Shown here in pieces: positions 33,015 through 43,509 of a DNA stretch of 64,000 nt. Source of the stretch: RBG-16-66-20 sp040752005 (GTDB lineage: Bacteria; Pseudomonadota; Gammaproteobacteria; Burkholderiales; SG8-39); NCBI GenBank assembly GCA_040752005.1, contig JBFMFX010000023.1, forward strand, positions 1 to 64,000. Reading direction: 5' to 3'. Every line of letters starts with the position of its first letter. Within the stretch, counting starts at the first letter, position 1. The translations under genes and the position numbers were made by a program. The notes under the pieces are model-generated. The model was not told the DNA's origin. It saw only the letters and a list, made by a program, of their open reading frames with translations, and did not search any database.

Positions 33015-33371
33015 TCAATACCGCCGCATCGCGGGATCTACCGTGCGCGCCCAGGCGTCCACGCCGCCGGCGAGGTTCCACACGCGGGCGAACCCCCGCC
33101 GCGCGAGGTAGAGCGCGGCCTGCAGGCTCCGGCCGCCATGGTGGCAGATCACTACCGTGTCGGCGTCCGGGCCGAGCTCGGCGGCGCGCATCGGGACCTC
33201 GCGCAGCGGCATGAGCAGCGAGCCCTCGATGCGGCAGATCTCGAACTCCCAGGGCTCGCGCACGTCGAGAAGCCGCGGCCTTTGCCGCGCCGGATCGGCG
33301 AGCCAGCGGGCGAGCTCGGCGGGGCCGATGTTCTGCACGTCCGCGGCGACAGGATGCGCTTGCGTACTCAC
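33015..33371 (-). CDS. Rhodanese-domain protein (GlpE-like)
   Basis: 118 residues from the GTG at 33371, 1 nt after the pcm-like stop. Single rhodanese domain: LLDVREPWEFEICRIEGS, active-site loop CHHGGRS with catalytic Cys, and VWNLAGGVDAWA. Likely moves sulfane sulfur in the cytoplasm. Its place between a methyltransferase and tolC is, to my knowledge, a conserved betaproteobacterial arrangement; the functional link to efflux is unclear. Confidence 0.88.
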   Translation of the reverse strand: MSTQAHPVAADVQNIGPAELARWLADPARQRPRLLDVREPWEFEICRIEGSLLMPLREVPMRAAELGPDADTVVICHHGGRSLQAALYLARRGFARVWNLAGGVDAWARTVDPAMRRY

Positions 33372-33372
33372 G

Positions 33373-34038
33373 TCAGAAGCGGAATCTCGGCGGCCGTTCG
33401 CAGTTGACAAGTGGCAGCAGGAGCGTCTCGAACAGGTCTTCGCTGTGAAAGGCGCCGGGTCCGGTGCCGGTGACCAGGCGCGCGCTCATCACCGGCGGCT
33501 CGCCGACGACGGCGAACAGCCGCCCGCCCGGGGCGAGCGCGTCGAGGAACGCCTGCGGCAGAACCGGCACCGAGCCGGTGAGCACGATGACGTCCCAGGG
33601 TGCGCCCTCGGCGTAGCCGCGCGCGCCGTCGGCGACGACGAGCCGCACGTTTTCCGCGCCGTGGCGCTCCAGGTTCGCCCGGCCGAAGGCGGCGAGCGCC
33701 GGCCGGATCTCGAGCGACACCACCTCGCGCGCGCGGTGCGCGAGCAGCGCCGTGAAATAACCGCTGCCGGTGCCGATCTCCAGCGCCCGTTCCGTGCGCC
33801 GCGGCGCCAGCGCCTGCAGCACGCGCGCCTCCATCTTCGGCGCCCACATGCGCTCGTTCTCCCCGCCGACCGAGGCGAGCGGAATCTCCATGTCGGCAAA
33901 GGCGAGGGTGCGCCAGGCGGGCGGCACGAACTCCTCGCGCGGCACCACATACAGCAGGTCGAGCACGTCCTGATCCAGCACCTCCCAGGTGCGGATCTGT
34001 TGCTCGATCATGTTGGCGCGCGCCTGCTCCAGGTTCAT
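33373..34038 (-). CDS. PCMT-family methyltransferase (diverged)
   Basis: 221 residues from the ATG at 34038. N-terminal ARANMIEQQIRTWEVLDQDV and REEFVPPAW are like protein-L-isoaspartate methyltransferases, and SAM motif I is ALEIGTGSGYFTALLA. The family's usual substrate loop, GQTIS-P, is replaced by GGENERMWAPKMEA, so isoaspartate repair is doubtful. It sits 4 nt after the pump stop, in the efflux operon. Confidence 0.83.
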   Translation of the reverse strand: MNLEQARANMIEQQIRTWEVLDQDVLDLLYVVPREEFVPPAWRTLAFADMEIPLASVGGENERMWAPKMEARVLQALAPRRTERALEIGTGSGYFTALLAHRAREVVSLEIRPALAAFGRANLERHGAENVRLVVADGARGYAEGAPWDVIVLTGSVPVLPQAFLDALAPGGRLFAVVGEPPVMSARLVTGTGPGAFHSEDLFETLLLPLVNCERPPRFRF

Positions 34039-34042
34039 GATC

Positions 34043-37000
34043 CTACGCGGAGGTGCCGGGAGAGGGCGCCATCTTACCAAAGCGCTTCAGCCGCGCCGCC
34101 ATGTCGTCGAGCAGGGTGTAGACGACCGGCACGACGACGAGCGTGAGCAGCCCGGAGGTGATGACGCCGCCGATCACCGCCTGGCCCATCGGCGCGCGCT
34201 GCTCGCCGCCCTCGCCCAGGCCGAGCGCGAGCGGCAGCATGCCGAAGATCATGGCGAGCGTGGTCATCAGGATCGGCCGCAGGCGGATACGGCCGGCGGC
34301 GAGGATCGCCTCGCGGCGTCCGCTGCCGGCGCGGCGCGCCTGGTTGATGAAGTCCACCAGCAGGATCGCGTTCTTGGTGACCAGACCCATCAGCATGACA
34401 AAACCGATGATCGAGAAGATGTTGAGGGTCGAGCGCGCCACGAGCAGCGCGAGCACCACGCCGACGAGCGCGAGCGGCAGCGACATCATGATCGCCACCG
34501 GCTGCAGGAAGCTCGCGAACTGCGAGGCGAGGATGAGATAGATGAAGACCACCGCCAGCGCGAGCGCCTGCGAGGCGTAGGTCAGCGACTCGGCGATGTC
34601 CTTGGACGAGCCGCCCATCGAGAAGCGGTAGCCGGGCGAAAGCGCGATCGCCTCCAGCCGGCGCTGGATCTCGGCGGCGGCGTCGCCGGCGGGGCGCCCC
34701 TCGGCGTTCGCCGACACCAGCACTTCGCGCAGCTGCTCCTTGCGGTTGATCTGCTGCGCGCCGCGCGCCTCGTGCACGCGCGCGATCTCGCGCAGGGTCA
34801 CCATGCGGGGGGCGCCGGAGGCGTCGGGGATGCTCGAGGCGAGCGGCACGCGCTCGAGATCCGCCGCTTGCGCGCGGTCGGTGCGGGCCAGCCGCACCTG
34901 CACGTCGTAGTACCGGTCATCGGGCGCGCGCCAGTTGCCGACCGACTGGCCGGCGAGCAGCGGCCGCAGCGTCGCCGCCACCTGCCCGACGCCGATGCCC
35001 AGATCGCTCGCCAGTTCGCGTTTCACCTCGACCGAGAGCTGGGGCTTGGCCGCCTCGTGGCTCGACTCGATGTCCACGGCGCCGGGGGTTTCGCGCATCA
35101 CCTGCATGACCTGATCGGCGAGCGTGGCGAGCACCGCGCGGTCGGCTCCGAGGATCGAGACCTGCAGGGGCTTGCCGCTGGAAACCGTCTTGTAGGCGCC
35201 GATCTGGGTGAGCTCGATTCCGGCGATGCGCGAAAGACGTTCGCGCACCGGCTGGGTGAGCGCCTGCTGCGAGCGCGCGCGGCTGTTTCGCGGCACGAGC
35301 TGCACGAAGAGGTTGGCCTTGTTCTTGCCCTGCGCCAACCCGGTGTTGACGGTGACGTAGGTATGCGCCACCTCGGGGAACTCGCGCAGCGCGGCCTCCA
35401 CCTGCATCGCCTTGGCGAGGGTGAGCGCGAGCGACGACCCGACCGGCGTCTTGAACTGCACCTGCAGCTCCGAGAGGTCCGGGTCGGGCACGAATTCGCT
35501 GCCCACCCATTTCATGAGCGGAAAGCTCGCGAGAAAGCTCGCCGCCGCGACCGCAAGTACGGTCGCGCGGTGATCCAGGCTCCAGGCAAGAAGCCTTTCG
35601 TAGCGCGCCGCGAGGCGCGCGTTGAAGCCGTGGAACCAGGCGAGCAGCCGCCCGAGCGGGCCCGGCCCGAAGCGCCCCTCGGCCTGGGGATCGCGCCAGA
35701 CCGAGGAGAGCATCGGATCGAGGGTGAAGGAAACGAACATCGAGATCAGCACCGCGGCGACCACGGTGAGGCCGAACTGATGGAAGAACCGCCCGATGAT
35801 CCCGCCCATGAACCCCACCGGCAGGAACACCGCGACGATCGAGAAGGTGGTGGCGAGCACCGCCAGCCCGATCTCGCGCGTGCCTTCGAGCGCCGCCTCG
35901 CGGTGGCCGCGGCCGAGCGCGACGTGGCGCACGATGTTCTCGCGCACCACGATCGCGTCGTCGATCAGCAGCCCGACCGAGAGCGACAGCGCCATCAGGG
36001 TGAGGAGATTCAGCGTGAATCCGAGTGCGTAGATGAAAAGGAACGTCCCGATGATCGCGATCGGCAGCGTCAGCCCGGTGATCACCGTGCTGCGCCAGGA
36101 GGCGAGGAACAGGAACACGATCGCCACCGTGAGCAGCGCGCCCTCGACGAGCGTCTTCTTCACGTCGGCGACCGAGTTGCGGATTCCGGTCGAGGCGTCG
36201 CGCACCAGCTCCACGCGCACGTCGGCGGGCAGCATCGCGCCGAGGTCCTGGACCGCGCGCCGCACCCCGTCCACCACCGCGATCGTGTTCTCGCCCTGCG
36301 CCTTGACGATGTCGATCGAGATCGCGCGCCGGCCGTCCACGAGCGCGGCGCTTTCCTCCTCCTGCTCGCCGTCCTCGATCTCGGCGACCTGGCCGAGCGT
36401 GACCGGCCTGCCGCCGCGGCGGGCGACGATCAGGTTGCGGAAGTCCTGCGCGCTGGCGAGCCGCGCGCGGATCTGCACGATCCGCTCTTCGGCGCCGCCG
36501 ACGATCGTGCCCGCGGGCAGCTCCTGGTTCTCCGACTGCAGCGCGCGGATCACCTGGTCGGCGCCGATGCGCTGCGCTTGCAGGGCCTCCAGGTCGAGAT
36601 ACACCTTGATCTCGCGCTTGACCCCGCCCACCAGCGTCGCCTGACCGACGCCGCCGACGTTCTCCAGCCGCTTCTTGACGATCTGGTCGGCGAGCGTGGT
36701 GAGCTCGCGCAGGCTCCGTTCGGGCGACAGGACCGCGACCGAGGCGATCGGAAAGTCGTCCGGGTTGAAGCGGCTGACCTTCGGCTCCCGGATCTCCTCG
36801 CGCAGCGTCGGGCGCACGATCGCCACCTTCTCGCGCACGTCCTGCACGGCGGCCTTGGGGTCCACCGAGAGGTCGAACTCGACGATCACCACCGAACGGC
36901 CCTCGTAGGAGCGCGAGGACAGCGTCTTGATGCCGCTCACGGTGTTCACCGCCTCCTCGATCCGGCGCGTGAGCTCCTCCTCGACGTTCTCGGGCGCGGC

Positions 37001-37159
37001 GCCGGGGTACTCGGTGTCCACCACCACCACCGGAAAGCTCACGTCGGGGAACTGATCCACCGGCAGCCGGCTGTAGGAGAAAAGGCCGAGCACCAGCAGT
37101 GCGGCCATCATCATGGTCGCGAAGACCGGATTGGCGATGCTGACGCGCGTAAACCACAT
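34043..37159 (-). CDS. RND efflux pump, inner-membrane transporter (HAE1 type)
   Basis: 1038 residues, full length. Twelve membrane helices are expected: helix 1 at FATMMMAALLVLGLFSY, helix 4 with proton-relay Asp pair in LSVGLLIDDAIVV, and two large periplasmic loops. DVSFPVVVVDTEYPGAAPE and GIKTLSSRSYEGRSVV are the start of the porter domain. Works with the fusion protein at 37172 and TolC at 31672 to export drugs or other small molecules. Substrate not predictable. Confidence 0.93.
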   Translation of the reverse strand: MWFTRVSIANPVFATMMMAALLVLGLFSYSRLPVDQFPDVSFPVVVVDTEYPGAAPENVEEELTRRIEEAVNTVSGIKTLSSRSYEGRSVVIVEFDLSVDPKAAVQDVREKVAIVRPTLREEIREPKVSRFNPDDFPIASVAVLSPERSLRELTTLADQIVKKRLENVGGVGQATLVGGVKREIKVYLDLEALQAQRIGADQVIRALQSENQELPAGTIVGGAEERIVQIRARLASAQDFRNLIVARRGGRPVTLGQVAEIEDGEQEEESAALVDGRRAISIDIVKAQGENTIAVVDGVRRAVQDLGAMLPADVRVELVRDASTGIRNSVADVKKTLVEGALLTVAIVFLFLASWRSTVITGLTLPIAIIGTFLFIYALGFTLNLLTLMALSLSVGLLIDDAIVVRENIVRHVALGRGHREAALEGTREIGLAVLATTFSIVAVFLPVGFMGGIIGRFFHQFGLTVVAAVLISMFVSFTLDPMLSSVWRDPQAEGRFGPGPLGRLLAWFHGFNARLAARYERLLAWSLDHRATVLAVAAASFLASFPLMKWVGSEFVPDPDLSELQVQFKTPVGSSLALTLAKAMQVEAALREFPEVAHTYVTVNTGLAQGKNKANLFVQLVPRNSRARSQQALTQPVRERLSRIAGIELTQIGAYKTVSSGKPLQVSILGADRAVLATLADQVMQVMRETPGAVDIESSHEAAKPQLSVEVKRELASDLGIGVGQVAATLRPLLAGQSVGNWRAPDDRYYDVQVRLARTDRAQAADLERVPLASSIPDASGAPRMVTLREIARVHEARGAQQINRKEQLREVLVSANAEGRPAGDAAAEIQRRLEAIALSPGYRFSMGGSSKDIAESLTYASQALALAVVFIYLILASQFASFLQPVAIMMSLPLALVGVVLALLVARSTLNIFSIIGFVMLMGLVTKNAILLVDFINQARRAGSGRREAILAAGRIRLRPILMTTLAMIFGMLPLALGLGEGGEQRAPMGQAVIGGVITSGLLTLVVVPVVYTLLDDMAARLKRFGKMAPSPGTSA

Positions 37160-37171
37160 GGCTGCGCGCCC

Positions 37172-38311
37172 CTAGCGCCGCGCGGCGGCGTCCGGTCGCG
37201 GGCCGGCAAGGCGCGCAGCCGCCCCCTCGCGCAGCGCCCCGAGGTTGTTGCGCACGATCCGCTCGCCGGCCTGAAGGCCTTCGAGCACCTGCACGCGGCC
37301 GGCCGCATCGGGCGGGGCCGCCTTCACCTTCCTGCGGCGCACCTCGCCGTCGGCGATCGCGTACACGTAGGCCGTCCCGGCCTCTTCGCGCACCGCGCTC
37401 GCCGGAACGACCAGCGCGCGCTCGGCGCGCCCGAGCGTCAGCACGCCCTGCGCGAACATCCCCTTGCGCAGGCTCGCGTCCGGGTTGTCCACGGCGGCAT
37501 AGACGCTGATCGAGCGCGACCCGGGCGCGGTCGCCGGGTTGATGCGCTCGATGCGGCCGTTGAACTCGCGCTCGCCGAACCCGTCCACGCGGAAGCGCAC
37601 CGGCTGGCCGACGCGCACCTCGGCGATCGCCGTCGCCGGCACCGACGCCTCCAGCTCCATGCGCGAAAGGTCCACGAGGGTGAGCACGCGCGCGTCCACC
37701 GCGACGCGCTCGCCGGGCTTGGCGTGGCGCTCGGCGATCACGCCGGCGAACGGTGCGACGAGCGTCGCGTCGCCGAGCGACTTGCGCGCGAGCGCCAGCT
37801 CGGCTTCCGCGGCGCGCAGGCGCGCCGCCGCGACGTCGTAGTTGCTGCGCACGTTGTCGAAGGCGATCTGCGAGATGAAACCCTTCTCCAGCAGAGCTTT
37901 CTGCGTGGCGTGGTTCTTCGCGGCCCAGAGGAGCTGCGCGCGCGCGGCCTCGACGTCTGCCTCCCGCGCCGCCACGCGTGCGAGCAGCTCGGTGCGGTCA
38001 ATGCGCGCGACGACCTGCCCGCGCGCCACCGCCTCGCCCTCGCGTACCGGCACCGCCTCCAGCTCACCGGCGACTTTGGCCTTGAGGGTGGCCTCGACCA
38101 GCGGCGTGAGGGTGCCGGTGATGGCGAGCGTGCGCTCCAGCGCCACCGGCTCGACGGTGTAGAGGTCCTCGGCGGCGAACTCCAGCACCGGCGGCGCAGA
38201 GGCGTGCGGCGCGGCCGGGCGCGAGTGGCCGCGCGTCGCGGCGTAGCCGATCAGCGCCGCCGCGGCGAGCGCGGCGACGGCGGCGAGCGTGATCCTCGTG
38301 CCGGCTCTCAT
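37172..38311 (-). CDS. RND efflux membrane-fusion protein
   Basis: 379 residues from the ATG at 38311, which overlaps the TetR stop as ATGA. N-terminal signal or anchor (ITLAAVAALAAAALIGYAA), barrel-sandwich with AKVAGELEAVPVREGEAVAR, a coiled-coil hairpin (LLARVAAREADVEAARAQLL ... ARLRAAEAELALARKSLGDA), and beta-barrel and proximal domains (VVPASAVREEAGTAYVY). Periplasmic adaptor joining the pump to TolC. Confidence 0.93.
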   Translation of the reverse strand: MRAGTRITLAAVAALAAAALIGYAATRGHSRPAAPHASAPPVLEFAAEDLYTVEPVALERTLAITGTLTPLVEATLKAKVAGELEAVPVREGEAVARGQVVARIDRTELLARVAAREADVEAARAQLLWAAKNHATQKALLEKGFISQIAFDNVRSNYDVAAARLRAAEAELALARKSLGDATLVAPFAGVIAERHAKPGERVAVDARVLTLVDLSRMELEASVPATAIAEVRVGQPVRFRVDGFGEREFNGRIERINPATAPGSRSISVYAAVDNPDASLRKGMFAQGVLTLGRAERALVVPASAVREEAGTAYVYAIADGEVRRRKVKAAPPDAAGRVQVLEGLQAGERIVRNNLGALREGAAARLAGPRPDAAARR

Positions 38312-38994
38312 GCGCTGGCGCCTGCGCGCCGAGCCCGGTCGGCGGCGCCGGCGACCGCCGTCTCCCAGAGCGTGCGGATCGCGGCGGTGGTTTCGGCCGG
38401 GTACTCGGAGACGAACGCGCGCGCGAGCTTGGGATCGAGCAGCTCGCGGTAGCGCTCGCCGCCCATGCAGCCTTTCAACTGCCACATGCCGATCACGAGC
38501 GCATAGCTCGCGTTGAGCAGGCGTGTGCCTTCGCCCGGCGCCAGGCCGAGCCTGGCATCGAGGGCCTGGCCGGCGGCGAGCAGCCGCTCGCCGAGCGCCA
38601 TCTTGAAGCGCAGCGCCGCTTCCGGCGCGACCTGCCGTTCGGTGAGCCCGACCACGAGCGAGGCGAGCGAAAGGCGCACCGGCTGCTCGATGAACAGCTC
38701 GCGGCCGAGCGCGATCAGCTCGTCAATCGAAGGCGCCTGCTCGCGATCGAGCAGCGCGTGCAGGCGGCGGAAGAACTCGATTGCGTGCCGCTCGTGGAGC
38801 GCAACCAGCACTTCTTCCTTGCTGCGGAAGTAGAGGTAGAGCGTGCCCTTGGCGAGCCCGGCGGCCTCGGCCAGCTCGTCCATGCTCGCAAGCCCGTCGG
38901 GGCGCGCGCAAAAAAGCCGCTCGGCGGCGTCCAGGATCTCCTGGCGGCGTTGCTGCTTGTCCTCCTCGCGCAAGGCACGAGCCTTGATGGCCAT
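38308..38994 (-). CDS. TetR-family repressor of the efflux operon
   Basis: 228 residues from the ATG at 38994 (a TTG at 39006 is possible). Helix-turn-helix SMDELAEAAGLAKGTLYLYF followed by RSKEEVLVALHERH is classic AcrR/TetR. The C-terminal ligand domain is all-helical. It is the first gene of the operon, and a perfect palindrome overlaps its promoter, so autorepression relieved by a pump substrate is expected. Confidence 0.92.
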   Translation of the reverse strand: MAIKARALREEDKQQRRQEILDAAERLFCARPDGLASMDELAEAAGLAKGTLYLYFRSKEEVLVALHERHAIEFFRRLHALLDREQAPSIDELIALGRELFIEQPVRLSLASLVVGLTERQVAPEAALRFKMALGERLLAAGQALDARLGLAPGEGTRLLNASYALVIGMWQLKGCMGGERYRELLDPKLARAFVSEYPAETTAAIRTLWETAVAGAADRARRAGASA

Positions 38995-39007
38995 GCGGAC
39001 ACTCAAC

Positions 39008-39024
39008 TGACTGACGGTCAGTCA
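39008..39024. promoter_or_regulatory. TetR-type operator
   Basis: TGACTGACGGTCAGTCA, a perfect 17-bp palindrome centred on G39016, 14 bp upstream of the TetR ATG. Size, symmetry and position match sites bound by TetR-family dimers. It should control the six-gene efflux operon. Confidence 0.75.
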
Positions 39025-39083
39025 TTATCCATTCGGGGTGAGCGGCTCGTCAACAGCCGATTCACTCCTTCGCGGTGCGACGC

Positions 39084-39109
39084 GAAAGCGCCTTGATGTA
39101 AGCGCTTTC
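39084..39109. repeat. Inverted repeat in the TetR-thiC gap
   Basis: GAAAGCGC (39084-39091) and GCGCTTTC (39102-39109), 8-bp arms 10 bp apart, in the gap between the TetR operator and the TPP riboswitch. Could be a second regulator site or a hairpin; no T-run follows. Function unknown. Confidence 0.35.
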
Positions 39110-39148
39110 TTGTCAGCCGGCGGCGTTTGCCGTACCTTGCGAAAAGCA

Positions 39149-39270
39149 CACGCAGGGGTCCTGCCTCGCGAGGCGGGCGGCGTCGCAAGAACTTGGCGGC
39201 GCGCCCGGTCGGGGCGGGTGAGAAACACCCTCGGAACCTGATGCGGGTAATGCCGCCGTAGGGAAGCGTG
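39149..39270 (+). ncRNA. TPP riboswitch (thi-box)
   Basis: Conserved blocks in order: CACGCAGGGGTCCTGC (P1 and P2 5' side), GGGTGAGAAACACCCTCGG, GAACCTGATGCGGGTAATGC, and CGCCGTAGGGAAGCGTG (P1 3' side, CACGC/GCGTG pairing). The P3 region is longer than in E. coli thiC. It ends 55 nt before the thiC start, so it is expected to lower thiC expression when thiamine diphosphate is high. Confidence 0.92.
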
Positions 39271-39325
39271 GCACGAGCGCGCCTCCTTCTCCGCGGCGGG
39301 ATTCCAGATGCAACGGAGAAGTCAC

Positions 39326-41221
<1,896 letters not shown>

Positions 41222-41231
41222 AGCGCGTGCC

Positions 41232-42068
41232 GTGGCGGGCGAGAGCCTCGCCATCTCGCTCGCCAAGATCGCGGCCGCGGTGGCGATCGGTCTGCCGCTT
41301 GCGCTGTACCTTGCGCAGGACGCGCTCATCTTCTACCGCCAGCCGATCTCCGATGCGCGGCGCGCCGAGGTGCTGCGGCGCTATCCGGCGGTCGAAGAGG
41401 TCATGCTCGCCACGCCCGAGGGCGAGCGGCTGCACGCCTGGCGCGTGAAGGCGAACGGTCCGCTCGTCCTTTACTTCGGTGGCAACGCCGAAGAGGTGTC
41501 CTGGATGCTGGAACGGATCGGCGACCCGCGGCGCGGCGAGACCCCGGGGGTGGGGTGGCTGCTCGTGGACTATCGGGGATACGGCGCGAGCACTGGCAAG
41601 CCGTCGGAAAAAGCGCTCGTCGCCGATGCGATCCGGCTCCATGACCATGTCGCCGGGCTTCCCGGCGTGGATGCAAGGCGCATCCTCGCCTTCGGCAGGA
41701 GCCTCGGCAGCGGGGTCGCGGTGCAGCTTGCCGCCGCAAGGCCGGTGCGGGCGCTCGTGCTCGTCGCGCCATTCGACAGCCTCGCGGCGGTGGCCCGGCA
41801 CTACTACTGGTATCTGCCGGTGGACTGGATGCTCCGGCATCGCTTCGACTCGATCGCCCTGGCGCCGAAGCTCGGCCAGCCGCTGCTCGCGCTCATCGCC
41901 GAGCGCGACGAGGTGATTCCGCCCGCGCACGGCGAGCGGCTTGTCGCCGCCTGGGGCGGCCCCAAGCGCCGCGTGCTGCTCGCCGACGCCGGCCACAACA
42001 GCACCGACGCACACCCGCTTTTCTGGGCGGAGATCCGGCGCTTCATCGGCGAGCAGGCCGCCGACTGA
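41232..42068 (+). CDS. Alpha/beta hydrolase (BEM46-like), membrane-anchored
   Basis: About 278 residues from a GTG at 41232, 10 nt after the thiC stop; the frame is open further into thiC but is not coding there. N-terminal hydrophobic anchor (IAAAVAIGLPLALYLAQDAL), YFGGNAEEVSWM oxyanion region, DYRGYGAS, nucleophile elbow GRSLGSG with Ser, an Asp in ERDEVIPP and a His in AGHNSTD. Probably a lipase or esterase facing the periplasm; substrate unknown. Confidence 0.82.
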   Translation: MAGESLAISLAKIAAAVAIGLPLALYLAQDALIFYRQPISDARRAEVLRRYPAVEEVMLATPEGERLHAWRVKANGPLVLYFGGNAEEVSWMLERIGDPRRGETPGVGWLLVDYRGYGASTGKPSEKALVADAIRLHDHVAGLPGVDARRILAFGRSLGSGVAVQLAAARPVRALVLVAPFDSLAAVARHYYWYLPVDWMLRHRFDSIALAPKLGQPLLALIAERDEVIPPAHGERLVAAWGGPKRRVLLADAGHNSTDAHPLFWAEIRRFIGEQAAD

Positions 42069-42074
42069 TACCAT
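42069..42074 (+). promoter_or_regulatory. Putative -10 element of uppP (start-proximal)
   Basis: TACCAT directly after the hydrolase stop and 10 nt before the uppP ATG, with no Shine-Dalgarno site in CGCGCCCGTC. Weak evidence on its own; listed because the same arrangement recurs at pglF, the GT9 gene and waaC. Confidence 0.25.
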
Positions 42075-42084
42075 CGCGCCCGTC

Positions 42085-42885
42085 ATGCGCGATCTCTCCC
42101 TCGCCGACGCGCTCATCCTCGGCGTCGTCGAGGGCCTCACCGAGTTCTTGCCGGTTTCCAGCACCGGGCACCTCATCCTCGCCGGTGACCTGCTGGGCGT
42201 GAACGGCGAGCGCGGCAACGTCTTCCATGTCGCGATCCAGACCGGCGCCATGCTCGCGGTGCTGTGGGAGTATCGCGGGCGCTTTTCTCGCGCCGATACC
42301 CTGCTGTGGCGCAACCTCGCGATCGCGTTCCTGCCCGCGGCGGTGCTCGGCCTGCTGCTGGGGGCTTTCATCAAGGCGCACCTGTTCGCGCCGCTGCCGG
42401 TCGCGGCCGCGTTCATCGCCGGCGGGCTCGTCATCCTCTGGGTCGAGCGGCGCGATCATGCGCCCCCGCGCGTCGCGAGCGTGGATGCGATGAGCGCGAT
42501 GGACGCCTTAAAGGTCGGAATCGCGCAGTGTTTCGCGCTCATTCCGGGCACTTCGCGTGCCGGTGCGACGATCATCGGCGGAATGCTCTTCGGGCTGTCG
42601 CGTCGCGCGGCGACCGAGTTCTCGTTTTTTCTCGCCGTGCCGACCCTAGTTGCCGCCGGCGCCTGGGACGTGTGGGCGCACCGGGCACTGTTTTCCGCGG
42701 CGGACCTGCCGCTGTTCGCAACCGGGCTATGCGCCGCGTTCGCCGCCGCGATCGCCGTGATCCGCTGGCTGCTGCGCTACGTCGCGACGCACGACTTCAC
42801 CCCGTTCGCCTGGTATCGCATCGCCTTCGGCCTCGCCGTCCTCCTCACCGCGCGGTTGGGCTGGGTGGACTGGTCCCTCGGCTGA
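42085..42885 (+). CDS. uppP: Undecaprenyl-diphosphatase
   Basis: 266 residues, the BacA/UppP family. Two inverted signature motifs: VEGLTEFLPVSSTGHLIL near the N-terminus and IPGTSRAGATIIGGML past the middle. About eight membrane helices. Recycles undecaprenyl diphosphate to the carrier lipid used for peptidoglycan and for the glycans built by the clusters earlier in this window. Overexpression is linked to bacitracin resistance in the family. Confidence 0.95.
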   Translation: MRDLSLADALILGVVEGLTEFLPVSSTGHLILAGDLLGVNGERGNVFHVAIQTGAMLAVLWEYRGRFSRADTLLWRNLAIAFLPAAVLGLLLGAFIKAHLFAPLPVAAAFIAGGLVILWVERRDHAPPRVASVDAMSAMDALKVGIAQCFALIPGTSRAGATIIGGMLFGLSRRAATEFSFFLAVPTLVAAGAWDVWAHRALFSAADLPLFATGLCAAFAAAIAVIRWLLRYVATHDFTPFAWYRIAFGLAVLLTARLGWVDWSLG

Positions 42886-42901
42886 AGGCCGAAAAGCCAA
42901 A

Positions 42902-42937
42902 AAAAACAGGGTCAGACCCGAGTCTGGCCCTGTTTTT
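42902..42937. terminator. Bidirectional hairpin terminator (GGTCAGAC repeat)
   Basis: AAAAACAGGGTCAGAC (42902-42917), 4-nt loop, GTCTGGCCCTGTTTTT (42922-42937): a 16-bp stem with one G-U pair, A-run on one side and T-run on the other. It ends uppP on the plus strand and the rhodanese gene on the minus strand, whose stop lies in the run. Related to the hairpins at 31611 and 48125. Confidence 0.85.
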
Positions 42938-43373
42938 ATCCTTGTGTCCAGGGAAGGCCCGCCTTGCGCCAACCGCCGAGCGTGCCCCGGTGGCCTTCGG
43001 GATCCTTGTCGCCCTCGAACCCCTCGAGCACGTTGTAGGCTTCCTGCCAGCCGGCCTGGGTGGCGGCGAGCGCCGCCTGATGCGAGCGCCCACCGGAGCG
43101 GCACAGGAACATCACCGGCGCGTCCTTCGGTACCTTCTGCGCCAGCTCTTCGAGAAAGCGAGGATTGCGCCGCCCATCCGGGTAGCTGTTCCACTCGATC
43201 CAGATCGCCCCGGGAATGGAACCGACGAAATCCAGCTCGGGCTTCGTTCGCACATCCACCAATATCGCTCCGGCCAGCATCCATCCATGGGCTTCGACCG
43301 GAAGCAGCGCCCCCGCGTACGGAAGCTTGAGCTGCTCTGCTCGCTCTTTTGCTTTCCTGCGAATCTCGTCCAT
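42936..43373 (-). CDS. Rhodanese-domain protein
   Basis: 145 residues from the ATG at 43373; the open frame upstream is not conserved. Rhodanese domain with ILVDVRTKPELDFVGSIPGA, active-site CRSGGRS and catalytic Cys, then GWQEAYNVLEGFEGDKDPEG. The N-terminal helix (MDEIRRKAKERAEQLKLPYA) is extra. Probably a sulfur carrier or transferase. Not obviously linked to uppP or glnA. Confidence 0.87.
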   Translation of the reverse strand: MDEIRRKAKERAEQLKLPYAGALLPVEAHGWMLAGAILVDVRTKPELDFVGSIPGAIWIEWNSYPDGRRNPRFLEELAQKVPKDAPVMFLCRSGGRSHQAALAATQAGWQEAYNVLEGFEGDKDPEGHRGTLGGWRKAGLPWTQG

Positions 43374-43400
43374 AGAGCCATTATAGGCAGACCAAAAAGC

Positions 43401-43415
43401 GCACCAAGATGATGC
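43401..43415 (+). promoter_or_regulatory. NtrC-like enhancer site upstream of glnA
   Basis: GCACCAAGATGATGC matches the enteric glnA NtrC site pattern GCAC-N7-TGGTGC at all but one of the consensus positions (A for the second G). It lies about 110 bp upstream of the sigma-54 promoter. A weaker partner, GCACTAGCATCGCCG, is at 43465-43479. ntrB-ntrC lie 2 kb downstream. Confidence 0.6.
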
Positions 43416-43509
43416 AGCGCTTGCAACAATGCCCCACATCAGTGCATGATGAATCGCCAAAGTTGCACTAGCATCGCCGGTAAAAGGACAACCAGAGCTA
43501 TAGCCAGCA

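Noticed and set aside
33989..38452. A 1487-codon plus-strand open frame across the efflux operon
   Set aside because: Antisense to the RND pump and fusion protein. It is a GC-rich shadow full of Arg, Ala, Gly and His with no domain I recognise, while the minus strand encodes complete known families.
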